From: Acetobacter sp. DsW_063
Lineage (GTDB): Bacteria; Pseudomonadota; Alphaproteobacteria; Acetobacterales; Acetobacteraceae
NCBI RefSeq assembly: GCF_002153745.1
Contig: NZ_JOPL01000025.1
Span: forward strand, 1-64,000
DNA length: 64,000 bases
Reading direction: 5' to 3'
In this document: in pieces, positions 35,335-44,294 of the stretch
How positions within the stretch are numbered: the stretch's first letter is position 1
Layout: the number at the start of each line of letters is the position of its first letter
Notes under the pieces: generated by a model
What the model was told of the DNA's origin: nothing
Databases searched by the model: none
The model's input: the letters and a program-made list of their open reading frames with translations, nothing else
Translations under genes and position numbers: made by a program

Positions 35335-37476
35335 ATGGTTTCCACACGGTCTGACCAAAACAGCGTGATGTCGCTAACGTTTCTCTTTTCTTGCGCACTT
35401 CTGACGCCCGTCGTGCCCGTCCGCGCGGAGACCCCGGATAGGGATTCAGCTACACAAACTGCGCGGCACGAGAAGATAGTGGTCGTCGGAAGAAATCAAA
35501 AGCTTACTCCTCTCCACAAGACTAAAACGTCGTATGGCGCGTTTGGTGAAAGAAGCGATCTCGATACTCCTTTCTCTCAAGCTCAATTTACAGATCGATA
35601 TATTGCAGAAAAAGTCATTTCGTCGACGCACGAGCTGTTTCAGCAGGACGCTTCGATCATGTCCAACGCCGGAACGTATACAAGCCGCCCGAGTTTGCTT
35701 TCGGTTCGGGGGCTACAACTTGATACGCTCAATAGTTACAAGATAAATGGGCTCGCTCTGGCGGCGTATGGTCTGGAATTACCACTAGAAGATTTTCAAC
35801 AAGTCGACGTCCTGAAAGGACCAGCCGGTTTTATGTACGGTTTTGGTTCACCGGGCGGAATCGTCAATTATGTGACGAAAAAACCAACGGATCAGTTTTA
35901 TGCTGCTTTTGATCAAGGGTATCAGACCAACTCTGTTTTTTCGGAGCACTTGGACGTAGGCGGACGCTTCTTCAGAAACAAGCGTGTCGGATATCGTGTT
36001 AATCTGACGCACGAAGGTGGAGAAACGTTCAATGGTGGGTCAATCGACCGAAACGCTTTCTCCTTGGGGCTTGACGTCCGGATTACCGATAAACTGACCT
36101 GGACGTTCGATGGACTCTACCAGCGGCGCGTCACGACAGGTGGTATTCAGGGTTTGTTGCTCACATCATATACCGGAAGTGGCCTTCCGGGCACGATCAG
36201 CGGTCGACGCAATCTGTCGTCGAATGGGTCGCAATATGCAAGCGAAGGAGGGCTTCTTGTCAGCGGGCTGCACTGGGATATGGCGCCAGGGTGGAAAGCG
36301 TCGCTCGATTACAGCTACTCGTCAACGCGCAGGCGTTACGCCGAAGATACGCTCTTGTTGCTGAATCGTGCAGGAGGGTACTCGGATTACATGTATGACG
36401 TCGGCAATCGATATGGGTTTCATCAGATACAAGGTCTTGGCGAGGGTCATTTCACGACAGGCCCTTTCAAGCATTATCTGGTTTTCGGAGCGACGTGGCA
36501 ATCGGGATGGAGCGATTTCGCAACGCCGAATTTTTATAACAGTATCGGTACAGGGAATCTTTTTTCCAGAAATGCGAATGTCTACCGATCCAGCATTTCT
36601 CCACGATACTATCGCGGCTCGACTGTTGATCAGACCGCGGGTTTCCTGAGCGACACCATAGCTCTGACCCGATGGATGTCAGTGCTGGGCGGAGTTCGTT
36701 ATACGGATTTGAGCCAGACATCGCGCAGCAGTTCAGGCGTCGTGACTGCGAGGTATGGAAAATCGCCTTTCACGCCAACAGTTGCGCTTCTCATAAAGCC
36801 GCGCGCAGACACCACTGTTTATTTTAGTTGGGTGCAGGCGTTGGAGCAAGGAACGACCGTGGGCACGACGTATCGGAATGCGAACGCCGTTTTGCCGCCG
36901 ATCGTAAGCACTCAATATGAGGTAGGTGTTAAAGCTGAACATAAAACCTGGACGGCCAACGCAGCCCTGTTTCGTATAGATAGAGCTAACTCCTATGTGA
37001 ATTCATCAAATTACTACGTGCAGAGCGGCATGGCGCAGTATGACGGAGTGGAACTGGGGGCTTCATTACAGCCTGTGAGTTCCCTGCGCCTGTCGGCCAA
37101 TCTTATGTGGCTGGATGCATCGGTTATCAGCGGTGTTGCGAGCCAGGTGGGCAGGCGGGTGCGGGGCGCATCGCGTTTCACCGCCACCGGGGGCGTGGAC
37201 TGGAGTCCGAAATTTCTAAAAGGCTTCGTGGTGAACGGGCAGGGGCGTTATACGGGGACGACAGCTGTCGGCAACAACAGCGCGTTGACAGTTCCGGCCT
37301 ACGCCTTATTCGATCTGGGCGCTCTATATGGACTGGATGTGGGTCGACATCGTGTCGAACTGCGTACAGAAATACGAAACATCGCAGATAGACGATATTG
37401 GTACTATTATTCGTCTTCGATCATTTTGCCCGGAGAGCCGCGAACTTTCGCAATGAGCCTGCACTTGGGCTATTGA
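35335..37476 (+). CDS. TonB-dependent siderophore receptor
   Basis: A 713-residue outer-membrane receptor for ferric siderophores. The signal peptide ends near VRAE (about 32). The plug domain (about 45-200) has the siderophore-family blocks RPSLLSVRGLQLDTLNSYKING and VDVLKGPAGFMYGFGSPGGIVNYVTKKP. A barrel follows and ends in LHLGY. Codons are more AT-rich than in the neighbouring housekeeping genes. ATG 35335 follows AAGG; ATG 35368 would shorten the signal peptide. A Fur-like box and interlocking hairpins lie just upstream. No siderophore synthesis genes are nearby, so it probably takes up siderophores made by others. Confidence 0.9.
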   Translation: MVSTRSDQNSVMSLTFLFSCALLTPVVPVRAETPDRDSATQTARHEKIVVVGRNQKLTPLHKTKTSYGAFGERSDLDTPFSQAQFTDRYIAEKVISSTHELFQQDASIMSNAGTYTSRPSLLSVRGLQLDTLNSYKINGLALAAYGLELPLEDFQQVDVLKGPAGFMYGFGSPGGIVNYVTKKPTDQFYAAFDQGYQTNSVFSEHLDVGGRFFRNKRVGYRVNLTHEGGETFNGGSIDRNAFSLGLDVRITDKLTWTFDGLYQRRVTTGGIQGLLLTSYTGSGLPGTISGRRNLSSNGSQYASEGGLLVSGLHWDMAPGWKASLDYSYSSTRRRYAEDTLLLLNRAGGYSDYMYDVGNRYGFHQIQGLGEGHFTTGPFKHYLVFGATWQSGWSDFATPNFYNSIGTGNLFSRNANVYRSSISPRYYRGSTVDQTAGFLSDTIALTRWMSVLGGVRYTDLSQTSRSSSGVVTARYGKSPFTPTVALLIKPRADTTVYFSWVQALEQGTTVGTTYRNANAVLPPIVSTQYEVGVKAEHKTWTANAALFRIDRANSYVNSSNYYVQSGMAQYDGVELGASLQPVSSLRLSANLMWLDASVISGVASQVGRRVRGASRFTATGGVDWSPKFLKGFVVNGQGRYTGTTAVGNNSALTVPAYALFDLGALYGLDVGRHRVELRTEIRNIADRRYWYYYSSSIILPGEPRTFAMSLHLGY

Positions 37477-37666
37477 ACGTGACCTACGGTCTGGCACGTC
37501 ACCCACGGAGACGACATAATGTTCGTGTACATTAAGAAATAATTATTAATATCATATCGTAAAATTTTATAAATTATATTAATTGTTTCGCGTTTTGTTG
37601 GGTAGCATTGCTATTTAGCTTTGTGTTGAGTGGCGCCAAAAAAATATAGAAATAGTAAACGGAAAC

Positions 37667-37695
37667 TGCCGCCGCCCGAAAGCCGGGCGACGGCA
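37667..37695 (-). terminator. hairpin after the HtrA gene
   Basis: TGCCGCCGCCCG (37667-37678) pairs with CGGGCGACGGCA (37684-37695) with one mismatch. It is six bases beyond the minus-strand stop codon. The minus strand then reads GTTTCCGTTT, weakly T-rich. Confidence 0.55.
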
Positions 37696-37700
37696 CGTCG

Positions 37701-39311
37701 TCAGTTGTTGTCGTCGTCATCTCCGTCGCTTCCGCCGCCCGGCGCGCCATTGCCAGCGTCGCCGTTGTCGCCGTTCAGAGAGATCGCCACGAACAGGGAC
37801 TGCCCATCACGCAGGACGCGCAGCAGCACCGCCTGCCGGGTCTTCAGAGCAGCAGCGACGGCCGTCACGGCGGCGTGCGGGTTGTCGATCGGCTGATCGC
37901 CCACGGCCTGAATGACGTCGCCCGGCCGAACGCCAGCCTGCTCAGCTGCTGAGCCCGGTTTGACGTCGGTAACCACGACGCCATGAACAGAATTGTCGAG
38001 TCCAAGCTGTTGGCGGACGTTGCCAGTCAGCGGCGACAGGGAAACGCCCAGTTTCTCCCCTTTGGCGCCGACTTGCGCGGATGCGCCACCCGCTTCGCCA
38101 GCCGCAGACTGGTTCGCGATATGGACTGTGACGTCGCGTGAAGCGCCGTTGCGCAGCAGCGTGACGGTTGCGTCCGTGTTCGGAGCGATGGATGCGACCT
38201 TCACGGCAAGATTATGCGGGGTATCCACCGGCTTGCCGTCGAGTTTGACGATGACGTCGCCGGACTTTATCCCGGCTTTCTCGGCCGGGCTGCCAGCCGA
38301 CACGTTTGCGACCAGGGCTCCGGATGGCGGGGCGCCGGGGGAGGGCGACTTCAGGCCAAGCGCGCTCGCCATCGAGGGGGAGATCTGCTGGGCTTCGACG
38401 CCCAGATAACCGCGCGTCACGTGGCCGGTCTTCTGAATCTGGGAGACGACGTTTTTGACCACGTCGGACGGAATGGCGAACCCGATGCCGATCGATCCGC
38501 CTGACGGCGAGTAGATAGCGGTGTTCACGCCGATGACTTTTCCGTCCTGTGTGAACAGAGGGCCACCGGAGTTGCCGCGATTGATCGGCGCGTCGATCTG
38601 GAAAAAGCTGTCATACGGTCCGTCGCCGATGTCGCGGCCCAGGGCGGAGACGATGCCGGCCGTGACTGTGCCGCCGAGCCCGTATGGGTTGCCAACGGCC
38701 ACGACCCACTGCCCGGGGAGGACATCGTCGGACTCGCCAAGTTCGATGAACGGCAGTTTGTTTGTCGATGTCAGCTTCAACAGAGCCAGATCGGTCTTCG
38801 GGTCGCGTCCGACGATGCGGGCCGCCAGCGTCGTGCCGTCGTCAAGCGTCGCAGTCACCTTGGTCGCGCCTTTGACGACGTGATTGTTGGTCACGGCGTA
38901 GCCGTCGGCGGAGATGATGAAGCCCGAACCGCGCGCCTCGATCGTCTGGCGCTGGTGCTGCGGCATCATCTGGAACGGGAAGGGGAACGGGAACGGCGAC
39001 TGCTGCATGCCGCCCTGTCCGCCGCCCATGCCGCCACCCTCCTCATCCGCCGCGTCAGCCTTGATGATCGAGGTGATGGAGATCACCGCGGGCTTCACCT
39101 GTTTCACCAGATTGACGAAGTCGGGGATCGTCTGGGTCTGCGTACGGGGCTGAATGGCGCCGGGCGCGTCGGCGTGTGCGCTGCTGATCAGGCCAGACGT
39201 CCCCAACATCGGAGGGACGGCCAGGGACAGAAGTTCGACGCCAGCGACGGCGAGCAGGAGCGAGCGACGTTTGTTCCCGGCGGTCCGGGGCGACTGTGTC
39301 TGGTCTTGCAT
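37701..39311 (-). CDS. degP: Do-family periplasmic serine protease (HtrA/DegP)
   Basis: A 536-residue quality-control protease and chaperone. A basic N-terminus and hydrophobic segment (16-36) lead to export, with a likely cleavage at AHA-DA. The triad is His144 (TNNHVV), Asp174 (KTDLALL) and Ser248 (RGNSGGPLF). Two PDZ domains follow (about 290-390 and 430-515). Unusual parts are a Gly/Met run (92-102) with PFPFPFPF in the LA loop region (107-114), and an Asp/Gly-rich tail ending SDGDDDDNN. ATG 39311 is chosen; the upstream open frame is Arg-rich and not signal-like. tadA lies upstream on the same strand. Confidence 0.93.
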   Translation of the reverse strand: MQDQTQSPRTAGNKRRSLLLAVAGVELLSLAVPPMLGTSGLISSAHADAPGAIQPRTQTQTIPDFVNLVKQVKPAVISITSIIKADAADEEGGGMGGGQGGMQQSPFPFPFPFQMMPQHQRQTIEARGSGFIISADGYAVTNNHVVKGATKVTATLDDGTTLAARIVGRDPKTDLALLKLTSTNKLPFIELGESDDVLPGQWVVAVGNPYGLGGTVTAGIVSALGRDIGDGPYDSFFQIDAPINRGNSGGPLFTQDGKVIGVNTAIYSPSGGSIGIGFAIPSDVVKNVVSQIQKTGHVTRGYLGVEAQQISPSMASALGLKSPSPGAPPSGALVANVSAGSPAEKAGIKSGDVIVKLDGKPVDTPHNLAVKVASIAPNTDATVTLLRNGASRDVTVHIANQSAAGEAGGASAQVGAKGEKLGVSLSPLTGNVRQQLGLDNSVHGVVVTDVKPGSAAEQAGVRPGDVIQAVGDQPIDNPHAAVTAVAAALKTRQAVLLRVLRDGQSLFVAISLNGDNGDAGNGAPGGGSDGDDDDNN

Positions 39312-39486
39312 AGGTCTTCCGGTAGGCTCCAACTGATCGGGTCGCGATACGCGACCCCTTCTGGACTTTGCGTCGGGGCTGACCCGACATGTCCGTCCGA
39401 GACGTGACGAGGTCACAATGCCTCGTGTCGTCGAACCGGCATCATACACGGTGATGAAAAACGCGTTAGGCCGTCACTTTTTACGA

Positions 39487-39969
39487 TTATGCGTCACCGG
39501 ACAGGCGCAGGGCCGCCCTGTCGGCCCGCAAATCCTGAAAAAACGAGCGCAGGAGGGTCGCGCAGCGCTGCTCATCAACCCCGCCGACGACGTCGGGACG
39601 GTGGAGGCATGCTGGCTGGGCGAAAATGCGAGGGCCGTGCTCGACGCCGCCGCCTTTCGGGTCGTAGGCTCCGAAGACGACCCGCTGGACGCGGAAATGG
39701 ACGGCCGCGGCTGCGCACATGGGGCATGGCTCCAGCGTCACGACCAGCGTGCAGTCGTTCAGCCGCGTCGACCCCAGAAGGCGGGCGGCCTCACGTAGCG
39801 CGAGCATTTCGGCGTGCGCTGAAGCGTCATGGTCGGTCTCCACCTGATTCCCGGCGCTGGCGATAATCTGCCCGTGCGCGTCCAGAACGACCGCGCCAAC
39901 CGGCACTTCGCCACGCCCGGAAGCGGCGCGGGCTTCGGCCAAAGCCTCGTCCATGGCGCTCCATCGCAA
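39487..39969 (-). CDS. tadA: tRNA(adenine-34) deaminase
   Basis: Converts adenosine to inosine at the wobble position of tRNA-Arg(ACG). The zinc site is complete: His52-Ala-Glu54 and PCPMC with Cys82 and Cys85. EVPVGAVV at 21-28 is the usual N-terminal signature. I favour a TTG start at 39969 because it follows GGAGG and gives MRWSAMDEALAEA, the normal family length. Alternatives are GTG 39999 and ATG 39954. It is divergent from the small secreted peptide gene and upstream of degP. Confidence 0.9.
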   Translation of the reverse strand: MRWSAMDEALAEARAASGRGEVPVGAVVLDAHGQIIASAGNQVETDHDASAHAEMLALREAARLLGSTRLNDCTLVVTLEPCPMCAAAAVHFRVQRVVFGAYDPKGGGVEHGPRIFAQPACLHRPDVVGGVDEQRCATLLRSFFQDLRADRAALRLSGDA

Positions 39970-40220
39970 CAAACCTCCGGAGGCGATCTCGCGCTTCACG
40001 GGGAAGGTTCGCGCGAAACGGAGCGTCGATCTGCCGTAGTCACGTTCTGTTTCAAACGCCGGTCGGACGGGCGAGGATGCAGTCGGTGAAAAATAATCGA
40101 AAACCCCTTATTTTCCCTTGCTTGTAACACGACGAGGGCACAAAGTGCAGCTCACAGACATAGTGATCTCTGTAACATAACGGTTCAACTTCGCCGCCTG
40201 AAGTGTAGGGAGAGACCCCG

Positions 40221-40367
40221 ATGCGCAGTCTGACACTTGTCTTGGCAGCCGCCGCAATCGGCATCGGCTTGGCCGCTTCCGAGCGCGGAACATTTCATTT
40301 CGGCAGCGAGGCGGCGCACGCCCGCGTGGCGAATGAGTCTGGCGCAGTGAAGTTGGCTGACCTCTGA
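40221..40367 (+). CDS. small secreted or membrane-anchored peptide, 48 residues
   Basis: ATG 40221 follows GGGAGAG at a good distance and opens a 48-codon frame to TGA at 40365-40367. The product starts MRSLTLVLAAAAIGIGLAA, a textbook signal or anchor segment, and ends in a short polar part (SERGTFHFGSEAAHARVANE and on). No family is recognised. The good ribosome-binding site and signal-like start are the evidence. Conservation would be needed to confirm it. Confidence 0.55.
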   Translation: MRSLTLVLAAAAIGIGLAASERGTFHFGSEAAHARVANESGAVKLADL

Positions 40368-40846
40368 AAAGTCACGCCTGAAGGTCCGACGGAACAGGGT
40401 CCAGGCTGAACCGAAGCATTTCCCTCTATATCTTTTCAGGATGTCGTCGTTCGAACCCGCTGTTTCGGGTGTGAGCTGCTTCCGCCAATTCAGGACGGTG
40501 TCCCGGTTCCTCCATTTCGCCTGATAATCAGGAATCAATAAAGCTGCGCCTCGTTGTGCCGTCAGAGGCGCTCTAGGATGTTTCTTCTACTTTAGGCGTA
40601 TGTGCGCGACAGAAATCGTCCGGTTCATAAGGTGTTGATCTGTGTTCGGATGCAGCGCGTATTGGAGTTGACACGCTATTTCCTTTCTGCGTTGGGACGC
40701 AGTTGGAGCCGATGGTGTTGCCGCTCTTTAAGGCAGCGAGCGCAACCGTCGCCCACGTTGATGTGACGCTTCGCACATCCGGACGATGATCGATCAAGAG
40801 ATGAGCGAACGGCCGCCCCATATACCGGCACGGCGCTTTATTCTAT
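40368..40846. other. intergenic region, no gene recognised
   Basis: About 480 bases, of lower GC than the flanks in parts. Frames of 80-117 codons on the minus strand give proteins with no recognisable domain, and no ribosome-binding site stands out. It may be degraded coding sequence, but I could not identify a source. The promoter of the next unit should be at its right end. Confidence 0.35.
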
Positions 40847-41638
40847 GTGAGCGCCATGACACGCGATAACCCCGTCATCGGCGTAACCATGGATCAGGAG
40901 CCGGGAGGCTCCGGCCAGTATTCGGCCTTTCCATGGTACGCCCTGCGCGCCAATTATATGAGCGCCATTATCGGCGCCGATGGCGTGCCTGTGGCCATAC
41001 CGCACGCGCCTTGTATGGCAGGGGCTTTTCTCGATCGGCTTGACGGGCTTGTCGTCACCGGCGGCGCGTTCGACATCGATCCTGCGTTATATGGCGATAA
41101 GACGCTCCATCCCGCCACGCAGCTGAAACCTGCACGCACGCGCTCCGAACTGGCCCTGATCGAAGCCGCCCGTACGCGAGGGATGCCGATCCTTGGGATT
41201 TGCGGTGGCATGCAGCTTCTCGCCGCCGTTCTGGGCGGCTCCCTGCATCAGGACATAGCGGACGCCATTCCGAACGCGCTACCGCACGAGCAGCCCAATC
41301 CGCGTGACGAGGCCGGTCATATCGTCATGATCGAACCGGGAACGCGCCTAGCGGCGATTGTCGGACGTTCGCGCATGGCCGTGAACTCCTCTCATCATCA
41401 GGCGGTGCATGATCCCGGTCGGGCGATTGTCGCCGCGCGGGCGGAAGACGGCGTCATCGAAGCCATCGAGGATGGCGAGGCCACGTTCTGTCTGGGCGTG
41501 CAATGGCACCCCGAATTTCTTATCGATGCTGGAGACAAGGCGATCTTCGCCGCCTTCGTCTCTGCCTGCCGCGACTGGCGCGCGCGCGTGGGAGTCGTAG
41601 GAAACGGCGCGCCGAATGCTGTGAAACACGAAGGATGA
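40847..41638 (+). CDS. gamma-glutamyl-gamma-aminobutyrate hydrolase family protein (class I glutamine amidotransferase fold)
   Basis: A 263-residue peptidase C26 protein, PuuD-like. The nucleophile is Cys119 in GICGGMQLL and the His/Glu pair is His221 and Glu223 in VQWHPEF. YSAFPWYALRANYMSAI and GLVVTGGAFDIDP are typical of the PuuD group. Members split gamma-glutamyl amides such as gamma-glutamyl-GABA. No other putrescine-pathway gene is nearby. It starts with GTG (40847), with ATG 40856 possible. Its stop overlaps the rluB start (ATGA), so it heads an operon with rluB, rsmD and a yigZ-like gene. Confidence 0.85.
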   Translation: MSAMTRDNPVIGVTMDQEPGGSGQYSAFPWYALRANYMSAIIGADGVPVAIPHAPCMAGAFLDRLDGLVVTGGAFDIDPALYGDKTLHPATQLKPARTRSELALIEAARTRGMPILGICGGMQLLAAVLGGSLHQDIADAIPNALPHEQPNPRDEAGHIVMIEPGTRLAAIVGRSRMAVNSSHHQAVHDPGRAIVAARAEDGVIEAIEDGEATFCLGVQWHPEFLIDAGDKAIFAAFVSACRDWRARVGVVGNGAPNAVKHEG

Positions 41639-42441
41639 CTGACATGGACGGGCAGGACGCGGGCGCGCGCGGCGAGCGGATCGCAAAATGGCTGGCGCGC
41701 AGCGGGGTCGCGAGCCGTCGCGACGTCGAGCGGATGATCGAGGAGGGGCGCGTCTCCCTCAACGGCGCCCCCGTCACGCATCCGGCGACGTTCGTGACGG
41801 CGAACGACGCAGTGTTTGTGGACAAGAAGCTGGTTGAGCAGCCGGACCACACGCGCCTGTGGCGCTACCACAAGCCGGACGGTCTGGTGACCACCCACCG
41901 CGACCCGGAGGGGCGTCCCACCGTGTTCGCCTCCCTGCCGGAGGGGATGCCGCGCGTGGTCAGCGTCGGGCGGCTCGACCTCAACAGCGAGGGCCTGCTG
42001 CTGCTGACCAATGACGGCGCGCTGGCGCGGCGTCTTGAATTGCCCTCGAACGGGTGGTTGCGGCGATACCGGGTGCGCGTGTTCGGCGTCGTAGACCCGA
42101 AGCGGCTCGCGGAGCTTGCAGGCGGCAGTGTGTTCGACGGCGTGAAATACGGGCCTATCGAAGCGTCGCTCGACTCGAAAAAGGGTGACAACGCATGGCT
42201 GACTGTGGCGCTGCGGGAAGGAAAAAACCGCGAGGTCCGGCGCGTCATGGCCGGGCTCAACCTGCACGTCAGCCGTCTGCTCCGCACGTCCTACGGCCCG
42301 TTTCCCTTGGGTGAGCTTCAGCCGGGCGAACTGGAGGAGGTTCCAGGCCGCGTTCTGAAAAGTCAGTTGCCGCGCGATAATGAACCTGCTCCCGCTGCGC
42401 GTGGAGCGTCGAAGGGGCGTGCGCCAGCGCGCAGGGGCTAG
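41635..42441 (+). CDS. rluB: 23S rRNA pseudouridine synthase, RluB family
   Basis: Makes pseudouridine in 23S rRNA during ribosome assembly. The 268-residue product has an N-terminal S4 RNA-binding domain (about 12-60: RIAKWLARSGVASRRDVERMIEEGRVSLNG). The catalytic domain has the active Asp in SVGRLDLNSEGLLLLTNDG, and the C-terminal GKNREVRRVM motif is present. The tail is short and basic. ATG 41635 overlaps the preceding stop; ATG 41644 is also possible. The TruA/RluB/RsuA group is hard to split by sequence, so the exact target base is inferred. Confidence 0.9.
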   Translation: MTDMDGQDAGARGERIAKWLARSGVASRRDVERMIEEGRVSLNGAPVTHPATFVTANDAVFVDKKLVEQPDHTRLWRYHKPDGLVTTHRDPEGRPTVFASLPEGMPRVVSVGRLDLNSEGLLLLTNDGALARRLELPSNGWLRRYRVRVFGVVDPKRLAELAGGSVFDGVKYGPIEASLDSKKGDNAWLTVALREGKNREVRRVMAGLNLHVSRLLRTSYGPFPLGELQPGELEEVPGRVLKSQLPRDNEPAPAARGASKGRAPARRG

Positions 42442-42448
42442 GCGCATC

Positions 42449-43012
42449 GTGCGGATTATCGGCGGCGACCGGCGCGGGCGGCAGCTTCAGGCTCCACCGG
42501 GCGGCGTGACCCGGCCCACGGCGGATCGCGTCCGGCAGGCGCTTTTCGACATGGTGCTGCACGCCTCTTGGGGCGGACGGGACGCGGTGGAGGGCGTCGC
42601 CGTTCTGGACGGGTTTGCCGGCACCGGCGCGCTGGGGCTGGAGGCTCTGTCGCGCGGGGCCGCGTCCTGCGCTTTTTTTGAACGTGACCGCGCGGCGCTT
42701 GCCGCCTTGCGCGCCAACATAACGGCCTGCCGCAAGGAAGACATGTCGCGCGTGTTCGCTGGCGATATTCTGGCGCCGCCGAAAGCTGTTCACCGCTGTG
42801 GTTTGATCTTTCTCGATCCGCCTTACGATAGAGGGTTGCCAGTGCTCGCCCTGAACGCGCTCACTGCGCGCGGGTGGATCGCGCCGGACGCGCTGATCAT
42901 CGTCGAAACCGCCAAAGACGAGGCGCCGCCCGTCGACACCGTGGAGATTTTGTTCGAACGCGCCCACGGCGCGGCCCGGCTATGGGGGTGGCGGGCTGGC
43001 GGCCATGGCTGA
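42449..43012 (+). CDS. rsmD: 16S rRNA (guanine(966)-N(2))-methyltransferase
   Basis: A 187-residue SAM-dependent enzyme that methylates G966 of 16S rRNA. The SAM-binding loop is VLDGFAGTGALGLEALSRGA and the catalytic motif LDPPYDRG. VRIIGGDRRGRQL with PTADRVRQALFD is the family N-terminus. It therefore most likely starts at GTG 42449, eight bases after the rluB stop. The frame remains open upstream but would overlap rluB. It ends eight bases inside the next gene. Confidence 0.92.
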   Translation: MRIIGGDRRGRQLQAPPGGVTRPTADRVRQALFDMVLHASWGGRDAVEGVAVLDGFAGTGALGLEALSRGAASCAFFERDRAALAALRANITACRKEDMSRVFAGDILAPPKAVHRCGLIFLDPPYDRGLPVLALNALTARGWIAPDALIIVETAKDEAPPVDTVEILFERAHGAARLWGWRAGGHG

Positions 43013-43604
43013 GATGCTGACGGAACGGGCGTTTTTCGAGAAGGAGATCAAGAAAAGCCGTTTCCTCGCCTACGCCGCGCCGGTCGACAACGAAGAAGCG
43101 GCCCTCGCCTTCATCCACGAAATTTCGGACGTCGAGGCGCGGCACAATTGCTGGGCCTGGCGGATTGGCCAGCAGTACCGTTTTCACGACGACGGAGAAC
43201 CTGGCGGTACGGCCGGTCGTCCCATCCTGCAGGTGATCGAGGCGCAGGACATAGATCGCGTCGCCGTGGTCGTGACGCGCTGGTTTGGCGGGATCAAGCT
43301 CGGAGCGGGCGGGTTGGTCCGCGCCTATGGCGGCACGGCGGCGGAGTGCCTGCGTCTTGCGCCGCGCGCCGCGATCGTGGCGCGCGTGCGCGTGGGCTTT
43401 CATTGCCCGTTCTCCGATCTGGCGCTGATCGGCGCGCGTCTGTCCGGACTGGGTGCTCAGGTCGAAGCGGAGACGTTCGACGCGACTGGCGCTACTTATG
43501 TCGTCGCTGTGCCGGTGGAGGGAGTAGAGGGCTTGATCGCGCGTCTTGCGGACCTGACGGCGGGGCGTGTGGCCGCGCGTGTTTGCGAGGACGTTGAGGG
43601 ATAA
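43005..43604 (+). CDS. YigZ/IMPACT-family protein
   Basis: A 199-residue protein of the YigZ/UPF0029 family, related to eukaryotic IMPACT, which modulates Gcn2. Signature blocks are KEIKKSRFLAYAAPV, the NCWAWRI segment, DDGEPGGTAGRPIL and VVVTRWFGGIKLGAGGLVRAYGG. A C-terminal ferredoxin-like domain (about 130-195) follows. Molecular function in bacteria is not settled; nucleic acid binding is suspected. It overlaps rsmD by eight bases and closes the four-gene unit, suggesting a ribosome-related role. Confidence 0.9.
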   Translation: MAEMLTERAFFEKEIKKSRFLAYAAPVDNEEAALAFIHEISDVEARHNCWAWRIGQQYRFHDDGEPGGTAGRPILQVIEAQDIDRVAVVVTRWFGGIKLGAGGLVRAYGGTAAECLRLAPRAAIVARVRVGFHCPFSDLALIGARLSGLGAQVEAETFDATGATYVVAVPVEGVEGLIARLADLTAGRVAARVCEDVEG

Positions 43605-43729
43605 ATTCCACGAATATATTAATTTGTATAATATATAGGCGGTTTTCCTCAACTCCTTTCGTTGCCGTTATTGCCTTGGGAGTTGCGTATAGGTAGCGTC
43701 GAGTTTGTTGCAAAATATGACGGTGAATT

Positions 43730-44224
43730 ATGAAGCGTTGGGGTCTCTTTCTGGCTGTATGCGCCACAGGCTTCTCTTTGGCGGGGTGCGTGCAGAACTC
43801 CGTGACCTCCCTAAATGCGTCCGGAGCCGGCGTCTCCAATGGCTCCGCCGTAACGCGTCGGGTTGTCGACGTCCCACAGTGGAATCGTTATCGTCTGGTC
43901 GACAAGATCGTAATGAAAAATACCGACACGATGCTGAATTACTGGCAAGCTGTGGCGGTCGACTGTTCCGCCGAAAAGTTTCAGGTCCTCAAGGTTGCAA
44001 AAGACCCGCAGCACGGGACCGCTACGTTCGTCGATTATTCGGTCAACCCGAGCTTTCCCGCGAGCAACCCGCGCTCGCGCTGCAACGCCGCGCCGGTCGC
44101 CGCGACAAGCCTTCATTACAAACCGGCGGCGGATTTTACCGGCGTCGACGCGGTGCCTGTCACGGTGGCGGGACCGCAGGGGACGATCATGAACGTTCTG
44201 TTTCGTATCCGCGTCATCGACTGA
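43730..44224 (+). CDS. lipoprotein of unknown function
   Basis: A 164-residue exported protein. The signal MKRWGLFLAVCATGFSLAGC has a clear lipobox (LAGC, Cys20). The mature part contains three blocks that recall Ig-like/cadherin-type periplasmic domains: DPQHGTATFVDYSVNP, SLHYKPAADFTGVDAVPVTV and MNVLFRIRVID. The last two match the bacterial motif YTPxxxFxGxDxFxY. It probably sits on the outer membrane. An AT-rich promoter-like stretch precedes it (43605-43729). No partner is evident. Confidence 0.75.
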   Translation: MKRWGLFLAVCATGFSLAGCVQNSVTSLNASGAGVSNGSAVTRRVVDVPQWNRYRLVDKIVMKNTDTMLNYWQAVAVDCSAEKFQVLKVAKDPQHGTATFVDYSVNPSFPASNPRSRCNAAPVAATSLHYKPAADFTGVDAVPVTVAGPQGTIMNVLFRIRVID

Positions 44225-44294
44225 ACGTCTCGGGCTTGCCGCCGCGTCCGTTTCGGACCACATCGGGGCGTTCTGAACGGATCGGGGGCGGACC

